Origin: Mycolicibacterium sp. CBMA 247
GTDB lineage: Bacteria; Actinomycetota; Actinomycetes; Mycobacteriales; Mycobacteriaceae
Reading direction: 5' to 3'
Length of the DNA: 64,000 nt
Assembly: GCF_009729095.1 (NCBI RefSeq)
Contig: NZ_VTGX01000001.1
Location: 124,001-188,000, forward strand
Shown: positions 45,664-55,422 of the stretch, piece after piece
Position numbering within the stretch: the stretch's first letter is position 1
Layout of the letters: every line of letters starts with the position of its first letter
Position numbers and translations under genes: made by a program
The notes under the pieces: generated by a model
Told to the model about the DNA's origin: nothing
The model's input: the letters and a program-made list of their open reading frames with translations, nothing else
The model's database searches: none

Positions 45664-46458
45664 TCAGTCTGCGAGCACACCGGCGCGGCGCATCGCGGCC
45701 GAGATGTGTTCGAAGTCGATCGCGAGATGTGCGCGTGCCAACGCCTCGGCATCGTCCCCACGGCGCCCGGCGATCGCGTCGATCAGCTGTTCATGCTCGC
45801 GCAGTGCGCGTAGTTCCATCTGCCGCATGGTCGCCGACTCACCCCACACGTGGGCCGGGGCGGCGATGCTCACGGAGGCTTCCAACTCGAGCAGCATCTG
45901 TTTGAGCACGCTGTTGCGGGCCGCGTCCATGATCGCCAAGTGCAGCGCGCCGTCCGCCTGCTGAGCCGCCAGACCGCTCTCGGCGCAACGGTAGGCCTCA
46001 AGCCGCTCCCGCAGCACCGCGAGATCGCGTTCGGTGCGGGCCTCTGCCGCCGCCCGGCACACCGCGCCGTGGATCCGGCAGATGGCATCGCAACGGTCCC
46101 TCAGTTCATCGACCCGGATGGTCAGGGTGCGCCCGACGGCCGCAGTCGAGGATTCCGGCCATTGCTGCAGTACGTAGGTGCCACCGCTGCGACCGCTGCG
46201 CCTGGTTTCCACCAAGCCCAGCTCGACCAGCCTGGCCAGGGCCGCGCGCACCGTCATCCGCCCCACCCGCAGGGACGCGGCGAGTTCACGTTCGGACGGC
46301 AGGCGGGAGCCTGGCAGGTATTCGCCGATCGCGATGGCGGTGACCAGCCGGTCGGTGATTTCATCCACCCGCGACGAGGATTCGAGTTCACGCTCGAGGA
46401 GCCCGGGCGAAGCGCCCACGGGTTCTGTCATCTGCGGCTCGGGTTTCCCCATGGACAC
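45664..46458 (-). CDS. GntR-family (FadR/FCD) transcriptional regulator
   Basis: About 264 residues from GTG 46458; ATG 46452 is an alternative. N-terminal winged helix: YLPGSRLPSERELAASLRVGRMTVRAALARLVELGLVE, then a FCD all-helical ligand domain (~95-250) with DAICRIHGAVCRAAAEA and ALHLAIMDAARNSVLKQML. Divergent from a peptidase gene; a perfect 11-base inverted repeat lies between. It likely controls the peptidase and permease genes in response to a small acid or peptide. Confidence 0.88.
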   Translation of the reverse strand: MSMGKPEPQMTEPVGASPGLLERELESSSRVDEITDRLVTAIAIGEYLPGSRLPSERELAASLRVGRMTVRAALARLVELGLVETRRSGRSGGTYVLQQWPESSTAAVGRTLTIRVDELRDRCDAICRIHGAVCRAAAEARTERDLAVLRERLEAYRCAESGLAAQQADGALHLAIMDAARNSVLKQMLLELEASVSIAAPAHVWGESATMRQMELRALREHEQLIDAIAGRRGDDAEALARAHLAIDFEHISAAMRRAGVLAD

Positions 46459-46487
46459 ACAGTATCGACGTCGGACGTTAATTCATG

Positions 46488-46516
46488 ATTAATGGTCTTG
46501 CCACGAGACCATTAAT
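46488..46516. promoter_or_regulatory. perfect 11-base inverted repeat, candidate GntR operator
   Basis: Arms ATTAATGGTCT (46488-46498) and AGACCATTAAT (46506-46516) are exact reverse complements with a 7-base spacer. A second, overlapping palindrome TTAATTCATGATTAA lies at 46478-46492. The site is between the divergent GntR and peptidase genes, ending 5 bases before the first peptidase ATG, so it could control both. TGGTCT-type arms fit FadR-group sites (TGGT-N-ACCA). Confidence 0.75.
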
Positions 46517-46521
46517 AGTTC

Positions 46522-47448
46522 ATGCTGTCCGCCATGCCTTGTTCCGCCCGCATGGTGCCTTTCCGCGGCCACGAGACCTGGGTCCAGGTCACCAGCCCGG
46601 AAACCGCACGGCCCGACGCTCTTCCGCTGTTCGTCCTGCACGGTGGGCCAGGCATGGCCCACAACTACGTCGCGAACATCGCCGCCCTCGCCGACGAGAC
46701 CGGCCGCACCGTCATCCACTACGACCAGCTGGGCTGCGGTAACAGCACCCACCTACCCGACGCGCCGGCCGGTTTCTGGACGCCGCAACTCTTCGTCGAT
46801 GAGTTCCACACCGTCCGCGAAGCGCTCGGGATCGACCGCTACCACGTGCTCGGGCAATCGTGGGGCGGGATGCTCGGAGCCGAGATCGCCGTCCGCGTAC
46901 CAGCCGGTCTGGTCTCGCTGTCGATCTGCAACTCCCCCGCCTCGATGCAACTGTGGGTCGAGGGCGCAGCCGAACTGCGCGCCCAGTTGCCACCGCAGAC
47001 CCAAACCGCGCTCCAACGACACGAAGCCGACGGCACCGTCACCGATCCCGAGTACCTGGCCGCCACGGAGGAGTTCTACCGTCGCCACGTGTGCCGGGTC
47101 GAGCCAATGCCACAGGACTTCGCCGACAGCGTGGCCCAGATGGAGGCCGAGCCGACGGTGTACCACACGATGAACGGCCCCAACGAGTTTCACGTCATCG
47201 GGACCCTGCGCGACTGGAGCATCATCGACCGGCTGCCGTCGGTCGCCGCGCCCACGCTCGTCGTCGCGGGTGAGTTCGACGAGGCCACACCGGCAACCTG
47301 GCAGCCCTTTGTCGACCACATCCCCGACGCCCGTAGCCACGTGTTCCCCGACACCAGCCACTGCACTCACCTCGAGAAACCCGAGGTGTTCCGCTCGGTG
47401 ATCGCAGAGTTCCTGCACCAGCACGATCTGGCCGCCGCCAGCGTCTGA
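46522..47448 (+). CDS. proline iminopeptidase-family alpha/beta hydrolase
   Basis: About 308 residues. HGGPGMAHNYV oxyanion motif, nucleophile elbow VLGQSWGGMLG, acidic residue in VVAGEFDEATP and His in FPDTSHCTHLEKP form the expected Ser-Asp-His triad. The HGGPG motif marks the proline iminopeptidase (S33) subfamily, which cleaves N-terminal Pro or related amides. Starts at 46534 or 46552 are also possible, because the operator lies within a few bases of the first ATG. Followed by an APC permease gene, suggesting uptake and cleavage of an amino-acid derivative. Confidence 0.85.
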   Translation: MLSAMPCSARMVPFRGHETWVQVTSPETARPDALPLFVLHGGPGMAHNYVANIAALADETGRTVIHYDQLGCGNSTHLPDAPAGFWTPQLFVDEFHTVREALGIDRYHVLGQSWGGMLGAEIAVRVPAGLVSLSICNSPASMQLWVEGAAELRAQLPPQTQTALQRHEADGTVTDPEYLAATEEFYRRHVCRVEPMPQDFADSVAQMEAEPTVYHTMNGPNEFHVIGTLRDWSIIDRLPSVAAPTLVVAGEFDEATPATWQPFVDHIPDARSHVFPDTSHCTHLEKPEVFRSVIAEFLHQHDLAAASV

Positions 47449-47480
47449 CGTACCTCCCCCTTCGACTCGACAGGAACGCC

Positions 47481-48893
47481 ATGGCAACCGATGCCGGCTC
47501 GGCCGCTGTCCATCTCACCACCGGTGAAGGGCAGCGCGACCTCGAATCATTTGGCTACAAGCAGGAACTCAGCCGCTCCGTCTCCACCGTCGATCTGATC
47601 GTCTACGGCCTGGTCTTCATGGTGCCCATCGCACCATGGACGATCTTCGGCACGGTCTACAACAGCGCGTCGGGCATGGTGCCGTTGGTCTATCTGATCG
47701 GCCTGATCGCCATGGTGTTCACCGCGCTGGCCTACTCGCAGATGGCCAAGTCGTTTCCGTTGGCCGGGTCGGTGTACGCCTATGTTGGACGCGGAATCCA
47801 CCCCCGCCTGGGCTTCTTCGCCGGCTGGGCCATTCTGCTCGATTACCTGCTGATCCCCACCCTGCTCTACGTCTTCGCCGCCGAATCGATGGTCGGACTC
47901 TTCCCCGGCACTCCGCGCTGGGTGTGGGCGATCGTCTTCGTGGTGGTGAACACGGTCATCAACCTGCTCGGCGTGGGTTCACTCAAGATCGTCAACCGGG
48001 TATTCCTGGCCGTCGAGCTGGTTTTCGTCGTGCTGTTCGTGATCATCGCGGTGCGCGCCCTCAACGGGCAGTCGCTTCCCGACGTCGGCTGGAGCACACT
48101 GCCGATCTGGAATTCCGAGGCGGTCAACGCACCGTTGATCGCGGCCGCACTGTCGATCGCGGTGCTGAGCTTCCTCGGATTCGACGGCATCTCCACGCTG
48201 GCCGAGGAATCGACCGGAAAGAAGAACCCGGCCGGCCGCGCGATGATCGCCGCCCTGTTCGTGGTGGCGCTCCTGTTCATCACCCAGACCTGGCTGGCCA
48301 GCCTGCTGGCCGGGGGCCGCGAATCGTTCAGTGACGACGAGGTGGGCAACGCCTTCTTCCTTCTCGTGCAAGCCGCGTCGAGCACCGGCTGGATGAACGC
48401 TTTCTTCGTCGTCAACGTGCTCGCCGTCGGTTTCGCCAATGCCATGGCCGCCCAGGCGGCGACGAGCCGGTTGCTGTTCTCGATGAGCCGCGACCGTCAG
48501 CTGCCCGCGTTCCTGTCGACGATCAGCTCCCGAAAGGTGCCCATCGCGGCCATCCTGGTGGTCAGCGCGCTGAGCCTGGTCCTGGTGCTGTTCTTCGTCG
48601 GTCAGATCGGCTTGATCTCGTCACTGGTGAACTTCGGCGCCCTGTTCAGCTTCTGCCTGCTGCACGCCTCGGTCATCTGGTACTACACGGTGCGCAAGAA
48701 GTCGAAGAACTACCTGTTGCACCTCGTGGTGCCGATCGTGGGCTTCGTGATCATCGGCTACGTGTTGATCAATGCCGACGCGCTGGCCAAGATCGGCGGC
48801 ATCGTGTGGCTGATCATCGGTGGAATTGTCTTCGCCACCAACATGATCCGAGGCCGTGGGGTTCCCAAGCTAGCTGAGGACCCGGCGGCGTAA
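47481..48893 (+). CDS. APC-family amino-acid permease
   Basis: 470 residues, about 12 membrane helices. APC superfamily features: VDLIVYGLVFMVPIAPWTIFG in helix 1, SQMAKSFPLAGSVYAYVGRG in helix 2-3 region, and LSFLGFDGISTLAEESTGKKN in helix 6. Proton-coupled import of an amino acid or amine is expected. 32 bases after the peptidase gene with an AGGA upstream. Its last 24 bases overlap the convergent YcaQ-type gene. Confidence 0.9.
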   Translation: MATDAGSAAVHLTTGEGQRDLESFGYKQELSRSVSTVDLIVYGLVFMVPIAPWTIFGTVYNSASGMVPLVYLIGLIAMVFTALAYSQMAKSFPLAGSVYAYVGRGIHPRLGFFAGWAILLDYLLIPTLLYVFAAESMVGLFPGTPRWVWAIVFVVVNTVINLLGVGSLKIVNRVFLAVELVFVVLFVIIAVRALNGQSLPDVGWSTLPIWNSEAVNAPLIAAALSIAVLSFLGFDGISTLAEESTGKKNPAGRAMIAALFVVALLFITQTWLASLLAGGRESFSDDEVGNAFFLLVQAASSTGWMNAFFVVNVLAVGFANAMAAQAATSRLLFSMSRDRQLPAFLSTISSRKVPIAAILVVSALSLVLVLFFVGQIGLISSLVNFGALFSFCLLHASVIWYYTVRKKSKNYLLHLVVPIVGFVIIGYVLINADALAKIGGIVWLIIGGIVFATNMIRGRGVPKLAEDPAA

Positions 48894-50072
48894 CGGCTCG
48901 GCGAGGTCGCCACGGCCCCCCACCTCGACCTCGCCCACCCCCAGCCACGCCGACATCGTCCTCAGCTCGACGGCCAGGGCCTCCGCCACCCGCGCGGGGT
49001 CCTGGCCGTCCTCCGTGAACGCCCCCACCACCTGCAGGGCGGCATCGGTTCGTTTCAGGTCCACCCGGGCCACCAGCTCCCCATCGAGCAGGAACGGCCA
49101 TACGTAGTAACCGAATTGGCGCTTGGGCGCCGGCACGTAGATTTCGATCCGGTAGTGAAAATTGAACAACCGTTCCACCCGGGGCCGGAAGAAGATCAAC
49201 GGGTCGAACGGGCACAACAGCGCGGTCCCGCGGTCACGCCGCGGCACGATCTGACCCGCGCGCAGGTAGGCCGGAACACCCTCGACTTCGACAGGCTCGA
49301 GTTCCCCATCGGCCACCAGCTTGGCGATCGCGGGCTTGACCTGTTTGGCCGCCATCCGGAAGTAGTCGCGGATGTCAGCCTCGGTGCCGACGCCCAGCGC
49401 GGTGGCGGCCCGCAGAGCCAGTTCGCGAACCGCCTCCTCGTCATCGACCTGCCGGGCCACCACGTCCGGTGGCAGCACCCGCTCGGTGAGGTCGTAGTGC
49501 CGGGCGAAGCCGACGCGCGTCGCCGTCGTCAGAACCCCGGAGGACCACAGCGCCTCGGCCACCCACTTGGTCTCACTGCGGTCCCACCACGGTCCCTTTC
49601 GGCCGCGCGGCTCGGATTCCAGGTGGGCCTCGATCTGTCCGGCGGTGGACGGGCCGAGGGCCGCCACTGCACCGATCACGTCGTCGGCCAACTTGGGATT
49701 CTTCCGGACGATCTCGGTGCCCCACCGGCCATGGGTGTACTCCCGCATCCGCCACCTCAGCAGCGGCCAATCCTCGACCGACATCAGCGCGGCCTCGTGG
49801 GCCCAGTACTCGACCAGCAGCCGAGGTGAGCGCGCGCTGTGCGACCACGCCGCCCGGTCCAGCGCGTCACGGTCGTACGGCCCCAGCCGGCTGAACACCG
49901 GGGCGTAGTGCGCTCGCACCGCCACCGACACCGAATCCAGCTGCAGTACCTGAATCCGCGAGATCAACTTGCGCAGATGCGCCCGGGTGACCGCACCGCG
50001 GGGTTTCGGTTCGTGAAACCCCTGCGCGGCGACGGCGATGCGGCGAGCCTGCGCCGTAGTGAGGGTGACCAC
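48870..50072 (-). CDS. winged-helix YcaQ/AlkX-type DNA glycosylase-like protein
   Basis: 400 residues from GTG 50072 (VVTLTTAQARRIAVAAQGF). HTH_42 / YcaQ architecture of tandem winged helices; the catalytic-type motif Q-Phi-D is present as LQLDSVSV (~residue 42), followed by RAHYAPVFSRLGPYD, EYWAHEAALM and LLCPFDPLIFFRPRVERLF. YcaQ unhooks interstrand crosslinks in E. coli; the Q-Phi-D form belongs to the same branch, so a base-excision role is likely. Not tested in mycobacteria to my knowledge. Confidence 0.85.
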   Translation of the reverse strand: MVTLTTAQARRIAVAAQGFHEPKPRGAVTRAHLRKLISRIQVLQLDSVSVAVRAHYAPVFSRLGPYDRDALDRAAWSHSARSPRLLVEYWAHEAALMSVEDWPLLRWRMREYTHGRWGTEIVRKNPKLADDVIGAVAALGPSTAGQIEAHLESEPRGRKGPWWDRSETKWVAEALWSSGVLTTATRVGFARHYDLTERVLPPDVVARQVDDEEAVRELALRAATALGVGTEADIRDYFRMAAKQVKPAIAKLVADGELEPVEVEGVPAYLRAGQIVPRRDRGTALLCPFDPLIFFRPRVERLFNFHYRIEIYVPAPKRQFGYYVWPFLLDGELVARVDLKRTDAALQVVGAFTEDGQDPARVAEALAVELRTMSAWLGVGEVEVGGRGDLAEPLRRRVLS

Positions 50073-50167
50073 CCCGCCATCGTTCCCTACGCCGCCGACA
50101 AGTAGCGGAGCGGATTGGAGCGAGGGAACCGACAAGTCGACCGCACGCGTTGGCGATACTGGTCCGC

Positions 50168-51424
50168 GTGGCGTTCGACTGGCATGCGTTCGAGACCGAG
50201 TTGACCCTGGCCGCTGCGAACGCGGTGCGCGCGCTGGTCGCGACAGCCATCGGCGAGACACCGTATGCCGTGGCATTCAGCGAGTACTACGCCGAGACCA
50301 CCGGGGTCATCTACCTCCCCAATCTGGCGCTGGCCACCGAAGAGTCGGTCGAGGAGCCGGATTGCCGGTTCAGTCCGCCGGATTGGGAGTACCAGGACTA
50401 CGAGTGGGGCGAAACCGATTCGGAGTGGGGTGACCGACTCAGCGAATCGGTGACGGGGTTGCCGCGCGCGCAGTGGGAACAGGAGTGGGACCGGTTCGCG
50501 CAGGCCATGCTCGCCATCGCGGCGGGCGTGCGGACCGCGCTCGTCGCCGACGGCACCCTGCCCGACGATGCGGTGGTGTACCTGGACGACGAGGACGCGG
50601 ATCTGCTGGTTCGCTCGCTGACCGCCGACGAGTTGCGCCGCCATTTCCCCGAGTATGTCGCTGCAGTGGATGCCGAACGGGATGTGCTGGCCATGCCGGT
50701 CGAACAGCGGGTGGCGGTGCTCGCCGCGGCGGCGGGCCTGGCAGGGGGTCGGGACGGGCATGAACTCGGACAGCACCTGGGTCGGGAACGGGCGCTGGCG
50801 CTCCTGCTCGACGCCGGTGCGCCTGCGGTGCCGATCGGAGTGGCGGCACTTGGGCACCACGAGACCGCCTGGGCGGCAGCCAAACTCCTCGCCGACCTGA
50901 ACATTGCGACGCCCGATGTGCTCGCCGCGTTGTGGACCGCGTTGCCGCTTGCGGGTAACGGCCACGACTGGGTGGCCACCGCCCTGGGACGCCTCGGTGC
51001 TGGGCTGGAGGTCTTGGCGCGCTACGCCCTGCCGGCCGACAGCAGGGCGGCGGCGGTGACGGGACCGTACCGGTCGTTCCGCGATCACGGGCGCGGCCAC
51101 CCGCCGCTCGACTACACGCTGCTGGCCGCCGGACTTGCCGATGCGGCGGTCGCCGGAATAGTCGCGGAGGACCTGCAGCCGGGGCGGGGATACTGCACGC
51201 TCGACGCCGCCGACCTCCCGGGTGCCCGGCTCGGGCTCGACCATTCCGAGCCGGTGATCCGTCGCCACGCGGTCGTTGTCATCGGCGATCTGATCGGCCC
51301 CATGGGCCCCGGCGACCTCGACAGCGACGAAGTGAACGCATTGGAGAAGCGGATCGACGAGCTCGCGGCCGACGACCCCGACAGCGAAGTTCGCAGGCTG
51401 GCCGGCTACCGCGCTCGCACGTAG
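50168..51424 (+). CDS. uncharacterised protein with DUF4303-like N-terminus and HEAT-like C-terminus
   Basis: 418 residues from GTG 50168 ([13 protein letters not shown]); TTG 50150 is an alternative. N-terminal ~110 residues resemble DUF4303 ([23 protein letters not shown]). The C-terminal half is made of helical repeats rich in Ala/Leu ([39 protein letters not shown]) typical of HEAT-like scaffolds. No catalytic motif. Its end overlaps the convergent dfrA by 19 bases. Function unknown. Confidence 0.65.
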   Translation: MAFDWHAFETELTLAAANAVRALVATAIGETPYAVAFSEYYAETTGVIYLPNLALATEESVEEPDCRFSPPDWEYQDYEWGETDSEWGDRLSESVTGLPRAQWEQEWDRFAQAMLAIAAGVRTALVADGTLPDDAVVYLDDEDADLLVRSLTADELRRHFPEYVAAVDAERDVLAMPVEQRVAVLAAAAGLAGGRDGHELGQHLGRERALALLLDAGAPAVPIGVAALGHHETAWAAAKLLADLNIATPDVLAALWTALPLAGNGHDWVATALGRLGAGLEVLARYALPADSRAAAVTGPYRSFRDHGRGHPPLDYTLLAAGLADAAVAGIVAEDLQPGRGYCTLDAADLPGARLGLDHSEPVIRRHAVVVIGDLIGPMGPGDLDSDEVNALEKRIDELAADDPDSEVRRLAGYRART

Positions 51425-51912
51425 CTGCAGAACCGGTAGCGCAGTCCCGAGCTGCTGGTCAGCCACTCCCCCGTGGTCTTGGACCAGGAGTCGTCGAGCA
51501 CCGGCGCCATCGCGTCCCCCTCGGCGGGCGGCAGGTCGATGTCGATCTCGGTCACCTCGCAGCGGACTGCAACCGGGAGGGCCTGTGCATAGATCTGCGC
51601 CCCACCGATCACCCAGCCCCGGAAGACGTCACCGAGTCCCGTCAGCACCTCGGCGCCATCGGCCATGTACCCAGCGTTGCGGGTGATGACGACATTGCGC
51701 CGTCCCGGCAACGGGCGGACCTTGGCCGGCAGCGATTCCCACGTCAGCCGGCCCATCACCACGGTCTGTCCGAGGGTGAGTTGCTTGAACCGGGCCTGAT
51801 CCTCCGGCAGATGCCACGGGATGTCGTTGCCGCGGCCGATGACGCCCGAGGTCGACTGCGCCCAGATCATCGCCAGCTGCCGAAGATCGGCAGCCTTACT
51901 TTCGTCGGTCAT
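51406..51912 (-). CDS. dfrA: dihydrofolate reductase
   Basis: 168 residues. NADPH-dependent reduction of dihydrofolate. Motifs [28 protein letters not shown] (substrate loop with the catalytic Asp after the W-x2-P), [12 protein letters not shown] and [14 protein letters not shown]. Start ATG 51912 overlaps the thyA stop (ATGA), giving the thyA-dfrA operon typical of mycobacteria, in which DfrA restores the folate oxidised by ThyA. Confidence 0.95.
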   Translation of the reverse strand: MTDESKAADLRQLAMIWAQSTSGVIGRGNDIPWHLPEDQARFKQLTLGQTVVMGRLTWESLPAKVRPLPGRRNVVITRNAGYMADGAEVLTGLGDVFRGWVIGGAQIYAQALPVAVRCEVTEIDIDLPPAEGDAMAPVLDDSWSKTTGEWLTSSSGLRYRFCSYVRAR

Positions 51913-52709
51913 ACAGCGACAGGCGCCTTGATCGCCGGATGCGGATCGTAATTCACGATCGCGATGTCCTCATAGGTATAGTCGAAAATCGAATCACGAT
52001 GCGCCAGAACAAGTTCCGGATACGGCCGAGGTTCGCGGCTGAGTTGCAGGGCCACCTGGTCGACGTGGTTGTCGTAGATGTGGCAGTCGCCGCCGGTCCA
52101 GACGAACTCGCCGACGCCGAGGCCGGCCTGCGCGGCCATCATGTGTGTCAGCAGGGCATAACTGGCGATGTTGAACGGCACCCCGAGAAACAGGTCTGCG
52201 CTGCGCTGGTACAGCTGGCAGGACAACTTCTGATCGGCGACGTAGAACTGGAAGAAGGCGTGGCACGGCGGCAGCGCCATCTGAGGGATCTCGCCGACGT
52301 TCCACGCCGAGACGATGTTGCGTCGCGAGTCGGGGTCACGTTTCAGCAGCTCGAGGGCGCCCGAGATCTGGTCGATGTGCTCACCGGACGGGGTCGGCCA
52401 CGACCGCCACTGCACACCGTAGACGGGGCCGAGATCACCTGTCTCACTGGCCCATTCATCCCAGATGGTGACACCGTGGTCCTGCAGCCAACGCACATTG
52501 GAATCGCCGCGCAGGAACCACAGCAGTTCGTAGATCACCGATTTGGTGTGCACCTTCTTGGTGGTGATCAGCGGAAAGCCGGCGGCCAGGTCATAACGCA
52601 TCTGATGCCCGAACAGACTGCGGGTGCCGGTGCCGGTGCGATCGGATTTCGACACTCCCTGCTCGGTCACCTTCCGGAGCAGGTCCTCGTAGGGCGTCTG
52701 GATCGGCAC
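51909..52709 (-). CDS. thyA: thymidylate synthase ThyA
   Basis: 266 residues. Methylates dUMP with methylene-THF. Motifs [21 protein letters not shown], catalytic Cys in [32 protein letters not shown] and [14 protein letters not shown]. Overlaps dfrA; divergent from the dienelactone hydrolase gene (42 bases). Coexists with thyX. Confidence 0.97.
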   Translation of the reverse strand: MPIQTPYEDLLRKVTEQGVSKSDRTGTGTRSLFGHQMRYDLAAGFPLITTKKVHTKSVIYELLWFLRGDSNVRWLQDHGVTIWDEWASETGDLGPVYGVQWRSWPTPSGEHIDQISGALELLKRDPDSRRNIVSAWNVGEIPQMALPPCHAFFQFYVADQKLSCQLYQRSADLFLGVPFNIASYALLTHMMAAQAGLGVGEFVWTGGDCHIYDNHVDQVALQLSREPRPYPELVLAHRDSIFDYTYEDIAIVNYDPHPAIKAPVAV

Positions 52710-52751
52710 ATACTCAGCTTACGTGCCGTCACGGGGAGTAGAACGGTAGCC

Positions 52752-53489
52752 ATGCCGACCACAAAGGACACCATCACCACGCCCGCCGGTACCTGCCCGG
52801 TCACCTTCGCCACCCCCGACGGTGCGGGACCATGGCCGGGCGTCGTCATGTATCCCGACGCCGGTGGGTTGCGCGCCGCGTTCGACGAGATGGCCGCCCA
52901 ACTCGCCGGCTACGGCTACGCCGTGCTGGTGCCCGACGTCTACTACCGCGACGCCGGCTGGGCGCCGTTCACCATGGCGACGGTGTTCGGTGACCAGGCC
53001 GAACGCCAGCGTCTGTTCTCGATGATGCAGAAGGTGACCCCCGAGGTCATGGCGGCCGACGCCGCCGCGTTCTTCGACTACCTGCAGTCCCGCCCGGAGG
53101 TCAGCGGGGAGAAGTTCGGCACCACCGGCTACTGCATGGGCGGACGGACATCGCTGGTGGTCGCCGGGCGGGTGCCCGATCGGATAGCTGCCGCGATGTC
53201 ATTCCACGGCGGCGGCCTGGCCTCCGACGATCCGGGCAGCCCACACCTGCTCGCCGACCAGATCCAGGCCGCGGTGTACGTCGGCGGAGCTCAAGACGAT
53301 GAATCGTTCACTGCCGAGCACGCCAAGCTCCTCGATCAGGCACTGACCGCCGCAGGCGTCGAACACACCATCGAAACCTACGCTGCCGCACACGGATTCG
53401 CCGTCCCGGACAACGCGCCCTACGACGCGGCGGCCGCCAAACGGCACTGGGACGCGATGGAGGGATTCTTCGGGGCCAAACTCAGTTGA
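52752..53489 (+). CDS. dienelactone hydrolase family protein (Rv2765 type)
   Basis: 245 residues from ATG 52752. Alpha/beta hydrolase of the DLH family with a Cys nucleophile: GTTGYCMGGRTSLV; the acid is in YVGGAQDDESFT and the His in YAAAHGFAVPD. WPGVVMYPDAGGLRAAFDEMAAQLAGYGY is the usual N-terminal part. Hydrolyses dienelactone or similar esters in aromatic breakdown; in mycobacteria the substrate is unknown. Confidence 0.9.
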   Translation: MPTTKDTITTPAGTCPVTFATPDGAGPWPGVVMYPDAGGLRAAFDEMAAQLAGYGYAVLVPDVYYRDAGWAPFTMATVFGDQAERQRLFSMMQKVTPEVMAADAAAFFDYLQSRPEVSGEKFGTTGYCMGGRTSLVVAGRVPDRIAAAMSFHGGGLASDDPGSPHLLADQIQAAVYVGGAQDDESFTAEHAKLLDQALTAAGVEHTIETYAAAHGFAVPDNAPYDAAAAKRHWDAMEGFFGAKLS

Positions 53490-53546
53490 GGCCGGTTCGC
53501 CGACCCGGGCTGATTCGGCTTGGCCCGGGTAGGCGACGATTGACGA

Positions 53547-54464
53547 ATGTACGACCAGCCCTTCTCCGACGAGCCCCACTCCACCGAACCCGGGTTCCGC
53601 ATCGACCCGGTACTGGCCCGGAGCTGGCTGCTGGTCAACGGCGCGCAGTACGAGCGCTTCGCCCCGGCAGCCCGCTCCCGCGCCGACATCGTCGTCCTCG
53701 ACATCGAGGATGCGGTGGCCCCCAAGGACAAGGTGTCCGCGCGTGAAAAGGTGACGCGATGGCTGGCTGACGGCAACAGCGACTGGGTCCGGATCAACGG
53801 CTTCGGCACCCCGTGGTGGGCTGATGACCTGGAGATGTTGACCGGCACCTCGGTCGGCGGCGTCATGCTGGCCATGGTCGAGTCGGTGGACCATGTCACC
53901 GAGACCGCCCGGCGGCTGCCAAACGTGCCGATCGTCGCGCTGGTGGAGACCGCCCGAGGACTTGAGCGGATCACCGAGATCGCCTCGGCCAAGGGCGCAT
54001 TCCGGCTCGCCTTCGGCATCGGCGATTTCAGGCGCGACACCGGCTTCGGCGACAGCCCGGCAACCCTGGCGTATGCACGCTCGCGGTTCACCATCGCCGC
54101 CAAGGCCGCCGGACTCCCCGGTGCCATCGACGGCCCCACCGTGGGGTCCAGCGCGCTTCGGCTGTCGGAGGCCACCGCGGTCTCGGCCGAGTTCGGCATG
54201 ACCGGCAAGATCTGCCTGACGCCGGATCAGTGCCCCACAGTCAACGAGGGCCTGGCTCCCTCCCAGGACGAGATCAGCTGGGCCAAGGAATTTTTCGCCG
54301 AATTCCAGCGCGACGGTGGGGAGATCCGCAACGGGTCAGACCTGCCCCGCATCGCCCGGGCCAACAAGATCCTCGACCTGGCCAGGGCGTACGGCATCCA
54401 CGAACCCGAGTACAGCGACGACCCGGATCACGTGCCGGCCCCGTCCGACACGTACCACTACTGA
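53547..54464 (+). CDS. HpcH/HpaI aldolase / citrate lyase beta-like (CoA ester lyase)
   Basis: 305 residues. CitE-like TIM barrel: RSWLLVNGAQYERF, DIVVLDIEDAVAPKDK (metal Glu/Asp), VRINGFGTPWWADDLE, VALVETARGLERI (catalytic Glu) and LAFGIGDFRRDTGF. Cleaves or forms CoA esters such as malyl- or citramalyl-CoA in the family; the exact substrate cannot be read from sequence. The TGKICLTPDQC segment near residue 225 fits the usual GK-x-C-I-HP-Q position, though altered. Single gene. Confidence 0.85.
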   Translation: MYDQPFSDEPHSTEPGFRIDPVLARSWLLVNGAQYERFAPAARSRADIVVLDIEDAVAPKDKVSAREKVTRWLADGNSDWVRINGFGTPWWADDLEMLTGTSVGGVMLAMVESVDHVTETARRLPNVPIVALVETARGLERITEIASAKGAFRLAFGIGDFRRDTGFGDSPATLAYARSRFTIAAKAAGLPGAIDGPTVGSSALRLSEATAVSAEFGMTGKICLTPDQCPTVNEGLAPSQDEISWAKEFFAEFQRDGGEIRNGSDLPRIARANKILDLARAYGIHEPEYSDDPDHVPAPSDTYHY

Positions 54465-54483
54465 GTGGCGTACCGTCGCCTGT

Positions 54484-54954
54484 CTACTGGGGCGTGCCGG
54501 CTTTCTGCCCCCGACTGTGCCTCAGGCTGGTCAGTCCACGCAGCGCGCCGCGGCCCGCATAGATGCCGGCCATCACCGAGACGATGATCATCACGATGAA
54601 CATCACCATCCAGTTGGTCCGGCTGTGACTGACATTCCACCAGATGAAGGTGAACAGCAGAGCGCAGATGAAGACCACGATGTCGCGCCAGTTGCCCTGA
54701 TAGGACAGGGCCGCCAGCCGCATCTCGCGACTGCGTTCACCGGCGGTGATGAGATCGTCGATGCGCCGATCGATGCTGGCCTGCAGCCGTGCCCGCCGGT
54801 CGGACTGCTCGGCGGGGATGCGGTCCAGCAGGTCGAGGTCCTTGGCGATGAGGCCACGCACGTCCGGTGCCTTCAAATTGCCCGCGGCGATCCCCAGTAG
54901 TGCGCCACCGGCAATCGGCGCGGCGCCCAGGGCGAGTTCTGAGATCCCCGGCAT
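54484..54954 (-). CDS. conserved membrane protein, two C-terminal helices
   Basis: 156 residues. An N-terminal glycine-rich hydrophobic stretch (APIAGGALLGIAAG), a helical charged segment (~30-85), then two membrane helices (DIVVFICALLFTFIWWNV; MVMFIVMIIVSVMAGIYAG) and a basic tail. Layout suggests a small cytoplasmic coiled-coil domain on a membrane hairpin. No known function. 9 bases upstream of the flavodoxin-like gene end, same strand. Confidence 0.7.
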   Translation of the reverse strand: MPGISELALGAAPIAGGALLGIAAGNLKAPDVRGLIAKDLDLLDRIPAEQSDRRARLQASIDRRIDDLITAGERSREMRLAALSYQGNWRDIVVFICALLFTFIWWNVSHSRTNWMVMFIVMIIVSVMAGIYAGRGALRGLTSLRHSRGQKAGTPQ

Positions 54955-54963
54955 GACCCTCCC

Positions 54964-55422
54964 TCAATCCATCAACGTCGCGGCCAACGTACCGCCCAAT
55001 TCGTAGGCGCGTACACGAATGTCGGGATCGACCACACCGATGACCTCCAACACGTCGGCAACCCTGGTCAGCCCCAGGCCGCTGACGATCCGCTCCACGG
55101 CGTTGACCGCTCCGGCGGTGTCGTTGTTGCCGTGTACCCACAGACCGTACGGACGCCCGGCCACATGGTCGAGACTTGGGTAATAAACAGTGTCGAAGAA
55201 ATGTTTCAGAGCACCGCTCATGTAGCCGAAATTGGCTGTGGTACCGAACAGATAGCCATCGGCATCGAGCATGTCGGGAATCGTCGCGGCCAGCGCCGGC
55301 CGGGCCCGAACCTCCACGCCGGTGATATCGGGATCGTGGGTGCCGGCCAGCACTGCTTCCAGGAGCTCTCGCGTTGTCGGGGACGGCGTGTGATGCACCA
55401 CCAGCAGTCGCGGCACCGGCAA
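54964..55422 (-). CDS. flavodoxin-like NAD(P)H-dependent oxidoreductase
   Basis: 152 residues. Flavodoxin fold: LLVVHHTPSPTTRELLEAVL (FMN phosphate loop), YLFGTTANFGYMSGALKHFFDTVYY (flavin ring loop as in WrbA/flavodoxin reductases) and GLWVHGNNDTAGAVNAVERI. Expected to bind FMN and transfer electrons to quinones or similar acceptors. 9 bases downstream lies the membrane protein gene on the same strand, possibly co-transcribed. Confidence 0.8.
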   Translation of the reverse strand: MPVPRLLVVHHTPSPTTRELLEAVLAGTHDPDITGVEVRARPALAATIPDMLDADGYLFGTTANFGYMSGALKHFFDTVYYPSLDHVAGRPYGLWVHGNNDTAGAVNAVERIVSGLGLTRVADVLEVIGVVDPDIRVRAYELGGTLAATLMD

